A stretch of DNA of 64,000 nucleotides from Chloroflexota bacterium. Lineage in GTDB: Bacteria; Chloroflexota; Dehalococcoidia; Lucifugimonadales; Lucifugimonadaceae. The stretch's first letter is position 1; each line of letters begins with the position of its first letter. The notes under the pieces were generated by a model that worked only from the letters and a program-made list of their open reading frames with translations, was not told the origin of the DNA and made no database searches. Shown piece after piece: positions 1 to 8,088 of this stretch. The position numbers and the translations under genes are program-made. The DNA is taken from the NCBI GenBank assembly GCA_002718415.1, contig PBEM01000009.1, forward strand, positions 62,001 through 126,000. The letters run 5' to 3'.

Positions 1-1
1 T

Positions 2-1312
2 ACAAAAGGAGCTTGGCAAGTTCCATCACCTGAAAGGATTCCGGAATTTATATCACTTGCTTTTAGAACAGCACTTAGTGGAAGACAAGGTCCTGTGCAC
101 CTAACAATTCCCCATGATTTTCAATCAGCTAAAGTGGACGAAAAGGATTTATATAGATATTCTACTAATTCGTTTGGCGTACCTCGGGATGTAAGAGGTG
201 ACAGTAATCAGATTGTAGAAGCAGTTAGTATACTTAATAATGCTGAAAGACCTTTGATTTTTGCTGGGTCTACTGCATTATTTTCTTTAGAAGAAGAATC
301 TATAATAAAGTTTTTAGATTTAACAAATATTCCATTTTTTTCTGAAGACTCAATTAGAGGAATTGTCCCTGATTCTCATCCGGTTTCTTTTGGCTTAGGA
401 TATCAACCATTGAACGAAGCCGCGCAAAATATTAAAGAAGCTGATGTGGTTTTGATGTTAGGTAAGAAATTAGACTATACTTTAGGTTTTGGTGGTGATC
501 CTCCATTTGCTAATAATGTCAAACAAATAATTATAGATCCTTCAATTTCTCAAATTGGAATAGCTAGAACTCCAGAAATTGGAATTTTGGGTGATATAGG
601 ACCTGTGGTTTCTGAAATGTTTGAAATTGCAAAAAAGAAAAAATGGAGAAAAAATATAGATTGGATAAAAAAACTTACTAAATCTAGTGATGAATGGATA
701 GATAAATTAGATAGTTTATCAACAAAAACCGATCCTATTCATCCGATGTTTATTTCCAAGATTTTAAAAAAATTTATTGATGATGAAACACATATAACTT
801 TTGATGGCGGAGATTATTGTCATTTCCTAAGAGCTTCAATTGAAAGAAATAAACCTTATAGATTTAATAATGTTTCTAGTTTTGGAATGATAGGAACAGG
901 AATTCCTTATGCTATTGGAGCACAAATTGCACTTCCTAAACATAAAGTTGTAGTAGTTACAGGTGATGGTTCTTTTGGTTTTAATGGTATGGAAATTGAC
1001 ACAATGGTAAGACATAATTTACCAGTAAAAATCATACTTGGGAATAATTCAATTTGGGGTATTGATTGGCAAATACAGAAGGGACTTTATGGAAGGCCTG
1101 TTTGGACGGATTTGTTACCTACTAGATACGATAAGATGGCTGAGTCATTAGGGGCACATTCAGAATATGTTAAAAATTCCTCCGATCTTGAAAGTTCATT
1201 ATTAAGATCTTTTTCACATGATGGTCCATCTTTAGTGAATATTGAAATTGATCAAATAATAAGTCCGGTTGCAGAAGCTGCGATAAATCGTAAATTAGGT
1301 TCACATGGATAG
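2..1312 (+). CDS. Thiamine-diphosphate-dependent lyase/decarboxylase, 3' part (acetolactate synthase / 2-hydroxyacyl-CoA lyase-like)
   Basis: The reading frame is open from base 2. A GTG at 95 lies inside the conserved segment before 'GPVHLTIPHD', so it is not the start, and the N-terminal pyrimidine-binding domain lies off the window. What is seen is the end of that domain, the middle nucleotide-binding-like domain, and the C-terminal pyrophosphate domain with the ThDP/Mg motif GDGSFGFNG...NN at about 964-1050. Enzymes of this fold ligate or cleave 2-keto or 2-hydroxyacyl substrates in the cytoplasm. The segment 'FGGDPPFANNVKQIIID' is closer in style to oxalyl-CoA decarboxylase and 2-hydroxyacyl-CoA lyase than to biosynthetic acetolactate synthase, but substrate cannot be settled. 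A long inverted repeat follows the stop codon. Confidence 0.88.
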   Translation, partial: TKGAWQVPSPERIPEFISLAFRTALSGRQGPVHLTIPHDFQSAKVDEKDLYRYSTNSFGVPRDVRGDSNQIVEAVSILNNAERPLIFAGSTALFSLEEESIIKFLDLTNIPFFSEDSIRGIVPDSHPVSFGLGYQPLNEAAQNIKEADVVLMLGKKLDYTLGFGGDPPFANNVKQIIIDPSISQIGIARTPEIGILGDIGPVVSEMFEIAKKKKWRKNIDWIKKLTKSSDEWIDKLDSLSTKTDPIHPMFISKILKKFIDDETHITFDGGDYCHFLRASIERNKPYRFNNVSSFGMIGTGIPYAIGAQIALPKHKVVVVTGDGSFGFNGMEIDTMVRHNLPVKIILGNNSIWGIDWQIQKGLYGRPVWTDLLPTRYDKMAESLGAHSEYVKNSSDLESSLLRSFSHDGPSLVNIEIDQIISPVAEAAINRKLGSHG

Positions 1313-1334
1313 ATAAAAAATATATCTTTTTTGT

Positions 1335-1380
1335 TTTAAAGACTTTTTAGAAATTTATTTATTCCTAAAAAGTCTTTAAA
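1335..1380. repeat. Perfect 16-bp inverted repeat between convergent genes
   Basis: TTTAAAGACTTTTTAG (1335-1350) and its exact reverse complement (1365-1380) flank a 14-base spacer. It sits between the stop codons of the ThDP enzyme and sodN, where a bidirectional terminator is expected. Neither side is followed by a clean T-tract, so a classical intrinsic terminator is not proven. The alternative is a processing or stability hairpin. Confidence 0.6.
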
Positions 1381-1414
1381 TAATGATCTTAGTCAGAATA
1401 ATTACGGGGAAATA

Positions 1415-1852
1415 TTATTTCTTTGTCTCCCAAAAAATTTCTCCAATTTCTTCCAAAGCAGATTTAAATTCATTGGCTTTATCCATATCAACATGTTGTT
1501 TAACATAAGAACCAAGTTTACAGGCATTCCAGACTTTATCGTGCAAATTGGGGTATTTTTCTAAGTGTTCAGGCTTAAAATAATCCGTCCAGATTATTAA
1601 GATATCATCTTTAGCTTTTTTTGCATGTTCCTCTTTTACTGTTACATATCTTGCCATTGAATTGGCTAGATCATGTGATGGACCCCCAGAAAAATCTATT
1701 TCTTCGATTAACTCAGTCATTCGAATCACAGTTTGAGCAGCTTGAATAGCATCTCTTGGGTCGTATATTCCACATGGGATATCACAATGAGCATTGACTA
1801 TTTGAAAAGGGCCTAATTTATTTGAAGTAATTTTAGATATAAAATTAATCAT
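1415..1852 (-). CDS. sodN: Nickel-containing superoxide dismutase precursor
   Basis: This 145-residue protein detoxifies superoxide to peroxide and oxygen with a nickel centre. The diagnostic nickel hook HCDIPCGIYDP is at residues 22-32. After removal of a 21-residue leader, His22 becomes residue 1, and Cys23 and Cys27 become the nickel ligands Cys2 and Cys6. The remainder is helical and charged, with the usual length for the family (mature form about 124 residues). The start is supported by AGGAG seven bases upstream on the minus strand. It is divergent from a signal-peptidase-like gene, the usual partner that cuts before the nickel-hook histidine. The leader does not look like a Sec signal, so a cytoplasmic enzyme is likely. 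Confidence 0.96.
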   Translation of the reverse strand: MINFISKITSNKLGPFQIVNAHCDIPCGIYDPRDAIQAAQTVIRMTELIEEIDFSGGPSHDLANSMARYVTVKEEHAKKAKDDILIIWTDYFKPEHLEKYPNLHDKVWNACKLGSYVKQHVDMDKANEFKSALEEIGEIFWETKK

Positions 1853-1913
1853 TATTGTTCTCCTAAAATATTGGATGTTAAAATATATTCAACTATATAT
1901 ACGTAAATTTATC

Positions 1914-2375
1914 ATGAAGAAGTTAAGAAAAATTAAAAAAATAATCGATTTTTTAAAATTTAAATTTTTAACAAGATATATTTTGATTATAATAAATGGT
2001 CATAGTATGTCACCTACACTGAAAAATAAGTCTCTAAAAATTGTTGATAAAGATCAAAATGGTATAAAAAAAATTGATAGATTTGACGTTGTATTTATTA
2101 CTAAGAAATCTTCAATAAATTCTTCGCGAATTAAATACGTAAAAAGAGTTATAGGATTACCTAATGAATGGATAGAAATTAAAAGTAATAAATTGTTTAT
2201 AAATGGTAAAGAAGTGGAGTGTAAATATTGGATACAAAGAGAGTTTACGCGTAATTATGTATGGAATACTAAATCTGATGAGATTGTAATCATAGGTGAT
2301 AATTTAGAATATTCTACGGATTCGAGAAAAATTGGACCAGTATATATAGATTGTATAGTTGGTAAAATTATTTAA
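1914..2375 (+). CDS. sodX: Nickel-SOD maturation protease (S26 signal-peptidase family)
   Basis: This is a small serine peptidase of the signal peptidase I type, likely SodX, which removes the SodN leader to free the nickel-binding histidine. The Ser/Lys dyad is visible: GHSMSPTL (Ser31) and VKRVIGLP (Lys77), followed by GDN...STDSR. A hydrophobic stretch precedes the serine. The preferred start is the ATG at 1914. An in-frame ATG at 1875 would leave only 22 bases for two divergent promoters. It is back-to-back with sodN, which is the main reason to call it SodX rather than a general LepB. Its last 8 bases overlap the 3' end of the convergent aquaporin gene. Confidence 0.88.
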   Translation: MKKLRKIKKIIDFLKFKFLTRYILIIINGHSMSPTLKNKSLKIVDKDQNGIKKIDRFDVVFITKKSSINSSRIKYVKRVIGLPNEWIEIKSNKLFINGKEVECKYWIQREFTRNYVWNTKSDEIVIIGDNLEYSTDSRKIGPVYIDCIVGKII

Positions 2376-3081
2376 TTTTTATGATTCCAAATGATTCTTT
2401 TTCTTTTTTGATTCCGAACAATATAATATATATAAATGTTCCAATTACTGATCCTATTATAGGTCCACCCCAATATATCCAATGATTGATCCATTCGCCT
2501 GATAGTAATGCCGGTGCTAAACTTCTAGCAGGGTTCATTGAAGCACCTGTTAATGGCATTGCTACGATCCCACACATAAAAACCACTAAAGAAATTGTCA
2601 ATGGTGCAATATCTTTATTATTTTGTATAGTTAGTAATATCGTGATAACTAGTATAAAAGTTATTATAATCTCTATTAATAGTCCGTCAATTAAACTTAT
2701 TTCTGGTGAGATAGTATGTAAGCCCATCCCTGTTTCTAGATTTAACCAAAGATAGTTATATAGTAAAAATACAGCAATAAGAGAACCTATTATTTGCGCA
2801 AATATATAAATTAAAGAAGTAATTAAGCTTATTTTTCCTGTAAGCAGCATAGAAATAGTTACAACTGGATTTAGATGAGATTCTGAGATTTTTTTTAAGG
2901 ATGAAATTCCTAAAAAAACCCCGATTCCTTGACCTGTAGACATAATAAACAAACCGATTCCGCTTAAAGATAAATCTAAATATGATGTAACACAAACTGA
3001 TCCAACAGTAAAAAATACAAAAATAAATGTAGCTAAAAGTTCACCATAAAAAATTTTTATATTTTTCAACATATAATTCAC
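2368..3081 (-). CDS. MIP-family channel (aquaporin/glycerol facilitator type)
   Basis: A 237-residue integral membrane protein with six predicted transmembrane helices and two half-helix pore motifs. The first is NPV (residues 71-73) in place of the usual NPA. The second is canonical NPA (183-185), followed by Arg186 of the selectivity filter. Members conduct water, glycerol or small neutral solutes across the inner membrane. 'GASMNPARSLAPAL' resembles aquaporin Z-like or plant-type channels more than GlpF, since no aspartate follows the second motif. The NPV substitution occurs elsewhere in the family and need not abolish transport. The gene converges on and slightly overlaps sodX. Confidence 0.93.
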   Translation of the reverse strand: MNYMLKNIKIFYGELLATFIFVFFTVGSVCVTSYLDLSLSGIGLFIMSTGQGIGVFLGISSLKKISESHLNPVVTISMLLTGKISLITSLIYIFAQIIGSLIAVFLLYNYLWLNLETGMGLHTISPEISLIDGLLIEIIITFILVITILLTIQNNKDIAPLTISLVVFMCGIVAMPLTGASMNPARSLAPALLSGEWINHWIYWGGPIIGSVIGTFIYIILFGIKKEKESFGIIKIK

Positions 3082-3154
3082 CTAGCTTCAATTTAAAGTT
3101 TCGATATTGATAAAAAGAATATAGTAGTTTTATTAAAATTTTATTAAAAACAAA

Positions 3155-4204
3155 TTAGGATTCACGGTATAGAAGAAATTCACCTAATTCTTCTAGATCT
3201 TTTTTTGATTTATCATTGAGATCTAAAGTTGAAATTATTTCTTTTGCTTTATACCAATGTGATTCAGCCATTGATTGGCAAAATTTAAATGTATCTATAT
3301 CTTCCATAATTTCAAGTATATTGTTAACTTTTGTTTGATTGATTTTATCTGAAGAAAATAAAGACTTCATCTTATTTCTTATTTTTGAAGATTCAGTATT
3401 GAGTGCATGTACAGCTGGTAAAGATTTTTTTTTTCTTAATAAATCTGCACCTACCGGTTTTCCTGTCTTATTAGTTCCCCAAACACCTAAAATATCATCT
3501 CTAATTTGATAAATTCTACCTATTTCATGACCTATAATTCGCATATGTTCGGATATTTTAGATTGAATTTGTTGCAAGTTTGTCATGCTACCAAGGTACA
3601 TTGCAGATTCTATCAATGCTCCAGTTTTAAGTTCTATCATTCTAAGGTACTGATCAATGGATACTGTTAGTGTATTTTCATATGCTATATCCAAATATTG
3701 ACCCTCCATCATTTTTAAATAACTTAGTGTAATTTCTTTTTGTAACTCAATTGCGAATTCTTTACTAATTTCATTAGAAATAATTTTTCCCATTATTTCG
3801 TCAGAAATTTTCAACATTCCATTTCCTGAAATAATAGCTTTACTGTCTCCCCAAATTGCCCAAACTGTAGGTCTATGATGTCGAAATTTATCTCTATCTT
3901 CTAGGTCATCATGAATTAGGGAAAAATTATGAATATATTCTAGTGCAGTAGCAAGATTAATAGCTATATTAGGATTACCATTCACACAATCAGAAGATAA
4001 TAAAAGTAATGTGGGTCTAAATCTCTTCCCTATATGATTTTCATATTTTCCACCTAGAGAATTCCAGCCCATATAATATTCATGAGTAGTGTAAATAGGA
4101 TTTTTTCTATGTAGTAGTTCTTTTTTTAGTCCTTGATCAATTTGTTGATTATATTTATTGAAACAATTGGGCAGATTGAAGGTTTTTTTATAATTATTAT
4201 TCAC
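3155..4204 (-). CDS. Polyprenyl diphosphate synthase, short-chain type (FPP/GGPP synthase-like)
   Basis: A 349-residue trans-prenyltransferase that condenses isopentenyl diphosphate with an allylic primer. The first aspartate-rich motif is HDDLEDRD (Asp99, Asp100, Asp103). The second is DDILG (236-240), with Gly where many family members have the third Asp, as in actinobacterial, chloroflexal and archaeal relatives. An aromatic residue (Phe94) five positions before the first motif usually limits chain length, so a C15-C20 product is inferred. The substrate can come from the MEP pathway, two steps of which are encoded at 8.1-9.3 kb. It is divergent from the dnaJ-hspR-clpC operon. Confidence 0.92.
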   Translation of the reverse strand: MNNNYKKTFNLPNCFNKYNQQIDQGLKKELLHRKNPIYTTHEYYMGWNSLGGKYENHIGKRFRPTLLLLSSDCVNGNPNIAINLATALEYIHNFSLIHDDLEDRDKFRHHRPTVWAIWGDSKAIISGNGMLKISDEIMGKIISNEISKEFAIELQKEITLSYLKMMEGQYLDIAYENTLTVSIDQYLRMIELKTGALIESAMYLGSMTNLQQIQSKISEHMRIIGHEIGRIYQIRDDILGVWGTNKTGKPVGADLLRKKKSLPAVHALNTESSKIRNKMKSLFSSDKINQTKVNNILEIMEDIDTFKFCQSMAESHWYKAKEIISTLDLNDKSKKDLEELGEFLLYRES

Positions 4205-4413
4205 TATGATTTTTTAATTTTTTATCAGTATATCTAACTATATATATATGATAAAAAAGTTGCTTAGTTTTATATATTAACTAAAAAAAGTTTTTGAATA
4301 TTAATTTTATAATTAATATTTACTTATCATTAAACTTTATAACATTATTGTAAATAAATATTAGTATGATAATATATATATAATTATAAAATGATTTTAT
4401 ATTTGAGGTATTT
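4205..4413. promoter_or_regulatory. Divergent regulatory region with three inverted repeats
   Basis: This 209-base AT-rich gap separates the prenyl synthase from the dnaJ-hspR-clpC operon and must hold promoters for both. Three perfect inverted repeats are readable: TTTTTTATCA (4218-4227) with TGATAAAAAA (4249-4258); TTAGTT (4264-4269) with AACTAA (4279-4284) across 9 bases; and AATATTAAT (4297-4305) with ATTAATATT (4312-4320) across 6 bases. No TTGA-N11-TCAA HAIR element like the one at 60972 is seen. The richness in A and T makes chance repeats possible. Confidence 0.45.
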
Positions 4414-5256
4414 GTGGGACATTATGAAACTCTTGGCGTTTCTAAAAATGCTACTGATTCTGAAATAAAAAAACGCTATCGTGAGTTAGCCAGAGAATTA
4501 CATCCAGATTTGAATCATAATGACAAATCTGCATCTGAGAATTTTAAAAAAATTAATGATGCTTATGATGTTCTTTCAGATAAAAATAATCGTAGAGATT
4601 ATGACCAATTTGGAGACAACTGGAAACATGCCGAGGAATTAAGGAAAGCAGGGTATAGTAACAGTAACTTTTCTGGTGTAAATGATTTTTTCAACCATTC
4701 CTTTACAAATCAAAATCCCTTTGGAGATATTTTTTCAGGTTCAAAATCTAAGCCTAGAGTGAATGAAGTAACTGTTGAAATTACTCTTGAAGAAGCTTTT
4801 TATGGGACTCAGAGAAGATTGACTTTAAGAGATAACCATTCTGGAAATAAGACTATCGAGATTAAAATACCTCATGGAATAACTGACGGTAAAACTATTA
4901 GACTTAATACTTCTTCAGGAGTGATAGATGTTAAGGTTAAAATAAAGAGGCATCTTAATTTTCAAGTTCAAGCTAATAATCTGAAATTTAAACTTAATAT
5001 TTCTATGTTTGATGCAATTTTTGGTTCAGATATTGAAATCCCTACTATAGATGGTAAAATTTCACTTTTTGTTCCTCCGGGGACTCCAAATGGAAAAAAG
5101 TTTCGAATAACCGGTAAAGGTATGAAGTTAATGGATAGTGATTCTAGAGGTGATATGTACGTACAAGTAGAAATTTCATTACCTAGAGATTTTACAGATA
5201 AAGAACTAAAAGAGCTTAAAAAGATGAAAGATAAAAGGAAGGATAATCTGCAGTGA
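4414..5256 (+). CDS. DnaJ-type co-chaperone without zinc finger (CbpA-like)
   Basis: A 280-residue Hsp40. The J domain occupies residues 1-65, with the HPD tripeptide in 'ELHPDLNHND'. A Phe/Asn/Gly-rich linker follows (about 85-113), then the two beta-barrel substrate-binding domains (115-275). The four CxxCxGxG zinc repeats of classical DnaJ are absent, so this is the CbpA/DnaJ2 class that delivers clients to DnaK. It starts with GTG at 4414 after a GAGG ribosome site, and the next gene overlaps its stop by 4 bases. Being first in an operon with hspR and clpC, it is probably heat-induced through HspR. dnaK itself lies about 57 kb away. Confidence 0.93.
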   Translation: MGHYETLGVSKNATDSEIKKRYRELARELHPDLNHNDKSASENFKKINDAYDVLSDKNNRRDYDQFGDNWKHAEELRKAGYSNSNFSGVNDFFNHSFTNQNPFGDIFSGSKSKPRVNEVTVEITLEEAFYGTQRRLTLRDNHSGNKTIEIKIPHGITDGKTIRLNTSSGVIDVKVKIKRHLNFQVQANNLKFKLNISMFDAIFGSDIEIPTIDGKISLFVPPGTPNGKKFRITGKGMKLMDSDSRGDMYVQVEISLPRDFTDKELKELKKMKDKRKDNLQ

Positions 5257-5582
5257 TGCATGGAGAAAATGAACCTGTTTATGCTATTGGAGTTGTCTCT
5301 CGAATTATAGGTGTACATCAACAAACTATTAGAAATTACGAGAGATGGGGATTGGTTATTCCTAGTAGATCAGTGGGTGGTAGAAGATATTATTCTCAGG
5401 TTGAGGTTGAAAACATACAAAAAATTAGAGAATGGATTGAAGTATTGGGGCTAAATAGAGCAGGAGTGGAAGTAATGAAAAAAGCCTATAGGCAAATTAG
5501 TTTACTTGAGGAAGAAAATAAAAAATTAAAATTAGAGCTGATTAAATTACATAAAAAGAATGAATCACTTTTGGATTATTGA
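5253..5582 (+). CDS. hspR: HspR-like MerR-family heat-shock repressor (copy 1)
   Basis: A 109-residue DNA-binding protein. The winged helix-turn-helix spans residues 10-70, with the HspR-type signature 'HQQTIRNYERWGL' and 'GGRRYYS'. A leucine- and lysine-rich coiled-coil tail (85-107) probably mediates dimerisation. HspR represses chaperone operons and is typically released when DnaK is busy with unfolded protein. It is translationally coupled to the dnaJ-like gene: either GTG 5253 or ATG 5256 can serve as start, overlapping the upstream stop. It precedes clpC by 21 bases. A second paralogue heads the grpE-dnaK operon at 61 kb. Confidence 0.9.
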   Translation: MMHGENEPVYAIGVVSRIIGVHQQTIRNYERWGLVIPSRSVGGRRYYSQVEVENIQKIREWIEVLGLNRAGVEVMKKAYRQISLLEEENKKLKLELIKLHKKNESLLDY

Positions 5583-5603
5583 AATTTTAATGGAGAAAAT
5601 CTT

Positions 5604-8024
5604 ATGAATATAAATTTGTTTGACAATACCAATTCTACTGAACAAGTAATTAATGCTATACAAATAGCTGCTCAAGAAGCTATAGAAAATCGAACTTATG
5701 TAGATATTGAAAATATTTTAGTTGGATTAATCGATGTTAATGATTCTTTAGTGAAAAAAATCTTTGAACATTTTGGTGCTAATCCTGATCAAATAAAAAG
5801 AGATGCTAGAGATGTGATTTCGCGTTTTCAAAAATTTAATCCTGAGCAGACAATTACAATTCAATTTAATAATAGAGTTATTACATTGAAAAATAATGCT
5901 AATGATGAAAAACAAAGGCTCAAAGATGAATTTATCAGTGCTGAACATTTATTAATTGCTATGACTAAATTTATTGATGGAGGAATAGCTGATATTTTTC
6001 ATAAACATAACATAAATCAGACTAATATTTATAATTCTGTTTTATCAGTCCGAGGATCCTCTAGAGTTACAGATCAAAATGCAGAAAGTAAGTATAAGGC
6101 ATTGAGTAAATATAGTATTGATCTAACAGAACTAGCTTCTTCAGGTAAACTCGACCCTGCTATTGGAAGACATTCTGAAATCAAAAGGGTTATGCAAACT
6201 CTTACTAGAAGAACTAAGAATAATCCTGTACTAATTGGAGATGCTGGAGTAGGTAAAACAGCTATTGCCGAAGGATTAGCACATATGATAATTAATGGAG
6301 ATGTTCCTGATAACTTAAAAGGGAGAAAAGTAATATCTCTTGATATGGGTTCATTTTTAGCTGGATCAAAATTCAGAGGAGAATTTGAAGAAAGATTAAC
6401 AGCTGTATTAGATGAAATAAAACAAGCAGCTGGAGAGATAGTTCTCTTTATAGATGAAATACACACTATTGTTGGGGCAGGTAGAGGGGATGGGAGTTCT
6501 TTGGATGCAAGTAATATGATGAAGCCAGCATTAGCTAGAGGAGAACTACAAACACTGGGTGCTACGACTCAAGATGAGTATAGGAAATTTATAGAATCCG
6601 ATTCTGCATTAGAAAGAAGATTTTCTCCAATTTATGTTGAAGAACCAGATAATGATGTTGCAAATTTAATGATAAAGACATTAAAGCCTCGTTATGAGAA
6701 ACACCATGGTTTAAATATTTCAGACGAAGCAATATCTTCTGCAATAAAATTATCTTCAAGATACATTTTTGATCGTTATCTTCCTGATAAAGCTATTGAT
6801 TTAATTGATGAAGCTGCAGCAAAGTTACGTATAGAAAATGATTCTATGCCTAAAGAAATTAAGGATTTAAGAGATTCTATTAGTAATATCAAAGATCAAG
6901 AGCAGGCAGCATCATCTAGAAATGATTATGAAATAGCTGCAAACTTAAAAACTGAACATATAAGAGAAAAAGATAAATTAAATAATTTACTTAAGAATTG
7001 GCAAACAGAACACGAGGTTTCAGATACCGTTAGAGATAAAGATATAGCTGTTTTAATTGAAGAGAAAACTGGCATTCCTGTAAGAAGGTTATTAGAAGGA
7101 GAGGTAGAAAAATTTCTTAATTTAGAAAAGAGATTGCATACTAGAGTTATAGGTCAAAATCATGCAGTTTCTTCCTTGTCAGATTCTGTTAGACGCACTC
7201 GTGCAGGTATAAAAGATCCAAAAAGACCTGTAGGGAGTTTTATTTTTTTAGGACCTACAGGGGTAGGTAAAACAGAATTAGCAAGAGCACTTGCAGAATT
7301 TATGTTTGATGATGAAAATAACATGATTAGAGTGGACATGTCTGAGTATCAAGAAAGTCATAATGTTTCGAGATTAATCGGTTCACCTCCAGGGTATGTC
7401 GGTTATGATGATGCAGGTCAACTAACTGAACAAGTTAGAAGAAGACCATTTTCTGTAATCTTATTTGATGAGATTGAAAAAGCCCATCCTGAGATTTTCA
7501 ACGTACTCTTACAGGTATTAGATGATGGACGTTTAACTGATGGTCATGGGAGAACTGTTGATTTTAGTAATTGCATCATTATTATGACAAGTAATTTAGG
7601 TTCCGAAGGTGTTGCAAAAGAATCATTTGGTTTTAATAAATCTGATGTTGATGATGTTCGAATCAGAACTAATGTGGAAGATGCATTAAAAAGACATTTT
7701 AGACCAGAATTTTTAAATCGTATAGATGAATATATAATTTTCGATTCATTAAATTCAGATGATATAAAAATGATTGTAGAAAAATTTTTATCTGAATTTA
7801 ATGACAGGATCAAAGATATGGAGATATCTATAAAAATTTCTAATAGTGCTAAAGATTGGCTAGCGAAAAAAGGTTTTGATCGTATGTATGGAGCTAGACC
7901 ATTAAAAAGAGCTATACAGAAATATATTGAAAACCCTATATCAAAAGAAATTCTTTCAGGAAGATATTCTAAAGGGGATTTAATCTCTATTGGATTGAAA
8001 AAAGATTCTTTAACAATTACTTAG
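5604..8024 (+). CDS. clpC: ClpC-type AAA+ chaperone / unfoldase
   Basis: An 806-residue Hsp100 ATPase. An N-terminal double Clp repeat (1-150) precedes AAA domain 1 with Walker A GDAGVGKT (about 212-219) and 'LFIDEIHT'. A short middle segment with a UVR-like pattern 'NDYEIAANLKTE' (about 435-465) follows, then AAA domain 2 with Walker A GPTGVGKT (about 550-557) and 'FDEIEKAHPE', and a C-terminal D2-small domain. The short UVR-bearing middle and total length favour ClpC over ClpB, whose coiled-coil middle domain is much longer. It would unfold substrates, probably for ClpP. It is third in the dnaJ-like/hspR operon, so HspR control is likely. The ClpC/ClpB distinction is less certain than the Hsp100 call. 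Confidence 0.9.
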   Translation: MNINLFDNTNSTEQVINAIQIAAQEAIENRTYVDIENILVGLIDVNDSLVKKIFEHFGANPDQIKRDARDVISRFQKFNPEQTITIQFNNRVITLKNNANDEKQRLKDEFISAEHLLIAMTKFIDGGIADIFHKHNINQTNIYNSVLSVRGSSRVTDQNAESKYKALSKYSIDLTELASSGKLDPAIGRHSEIKRVMQTLTRRTKNNPVLIGDAGVGKTAIAEGLAHMIINGDVPDNLKGRKVISLDMGSFLAGSKFRGEFEERLTAVLDEIKQAAGEIVLFIDEIHTIVGAGRGDGSSLDASNMMKPALARGELQTLGATTQDEYRKFIESDSALERRFSPIYVEEPDNDVANLMIKTLKPRYEKHHGLNISDEAISSAIKLSSRYIFDRYLPDKAIDLIDEAAAKLRIENDSMPKEIKDLRDSISNIKDQEQAASSRNDYEIAANLKTEHIREKDKLNNLLKNWQTEHEVSDTVRDKDIAVLIEEKTGIPVRRLLEGEVEKFLNLEKRLHTRVIGQNHAVSSLSDSVRRTRAGIKDPKRPVGSFIFLGPTGVGKTELARALAEFMFDDENNMIRVDMSEYQESHNVSRLIGSPPGYVGYDDAGQLTEQVRRRPFSVILFDEIEKAHPEIFNVLLQVLDDGRLTDGHGRTVDFSNCIIIMTSNLGSEGVAKESFGFNKSDVDDVRIRTNVEDALKRHFRPEFLNRIDEYIIFDSLNSDDIKMIVEKFLSEFNDRIKDMEISIKISNSAKDWLAKKGFDRMYGARPLKRAIQKYIENPISKEILSGRYSKGDLISIGLKKDSLTIT

Positions 8025-8036
8025 ATAATCTTGAAT

Positions 8037-8079
8037 CAATTATTGTTAGTTAATTTATAATTAATCAAATGAATAATTG
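8037..8079. other. Nested inverted repeat between clpC and ispDF
   Basis: An outer 8-bp pair, CAATTATT (8037-8044) and AATAATTG (8072-8079), encloses an inner 6-bp pair, TTAATT (8050-8055) and AATTAA (8059-8064), around a 3-base loop. The transcript could fold into a two-level hairpin just after the clpC stop and before the ispDF start. There is no T-tract, so its use as terminator or processing site is unproven. Confidence 0.35.
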
Positions 8080-8088
8080 GATTACTAT

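Noticed and set aside
2486-2995. Open frames on both strands inside the aquaporin gene
   Set aside because: They lie wholly within a clear MIP coding frame, lack family-like sequence and ribosome sites, and are explained by AT-rich codon use.
4264-4284. CIRCE element (HrcA site)
   Set aside because: TTAGTT-N9-AACTAA shares only TTAG/CTAA with the CIRCE consensus and lacks the GCACTC arms.
4294-4320. HAIR element upstream of dnaJ-hspR-clpC
   Set aside because: A TTGA is present at 4294, but there is no TCAA eleven bases later. The dyad here is AATATTAAT/ATTAATATT, a different and lower-complexity repeat.
6074-6466. 130-codon antisense frame inside clpC
   Set aside because: It is a shadow of the strongly conserved first AAA domain, with no ribosome site and no recognisable protein features.
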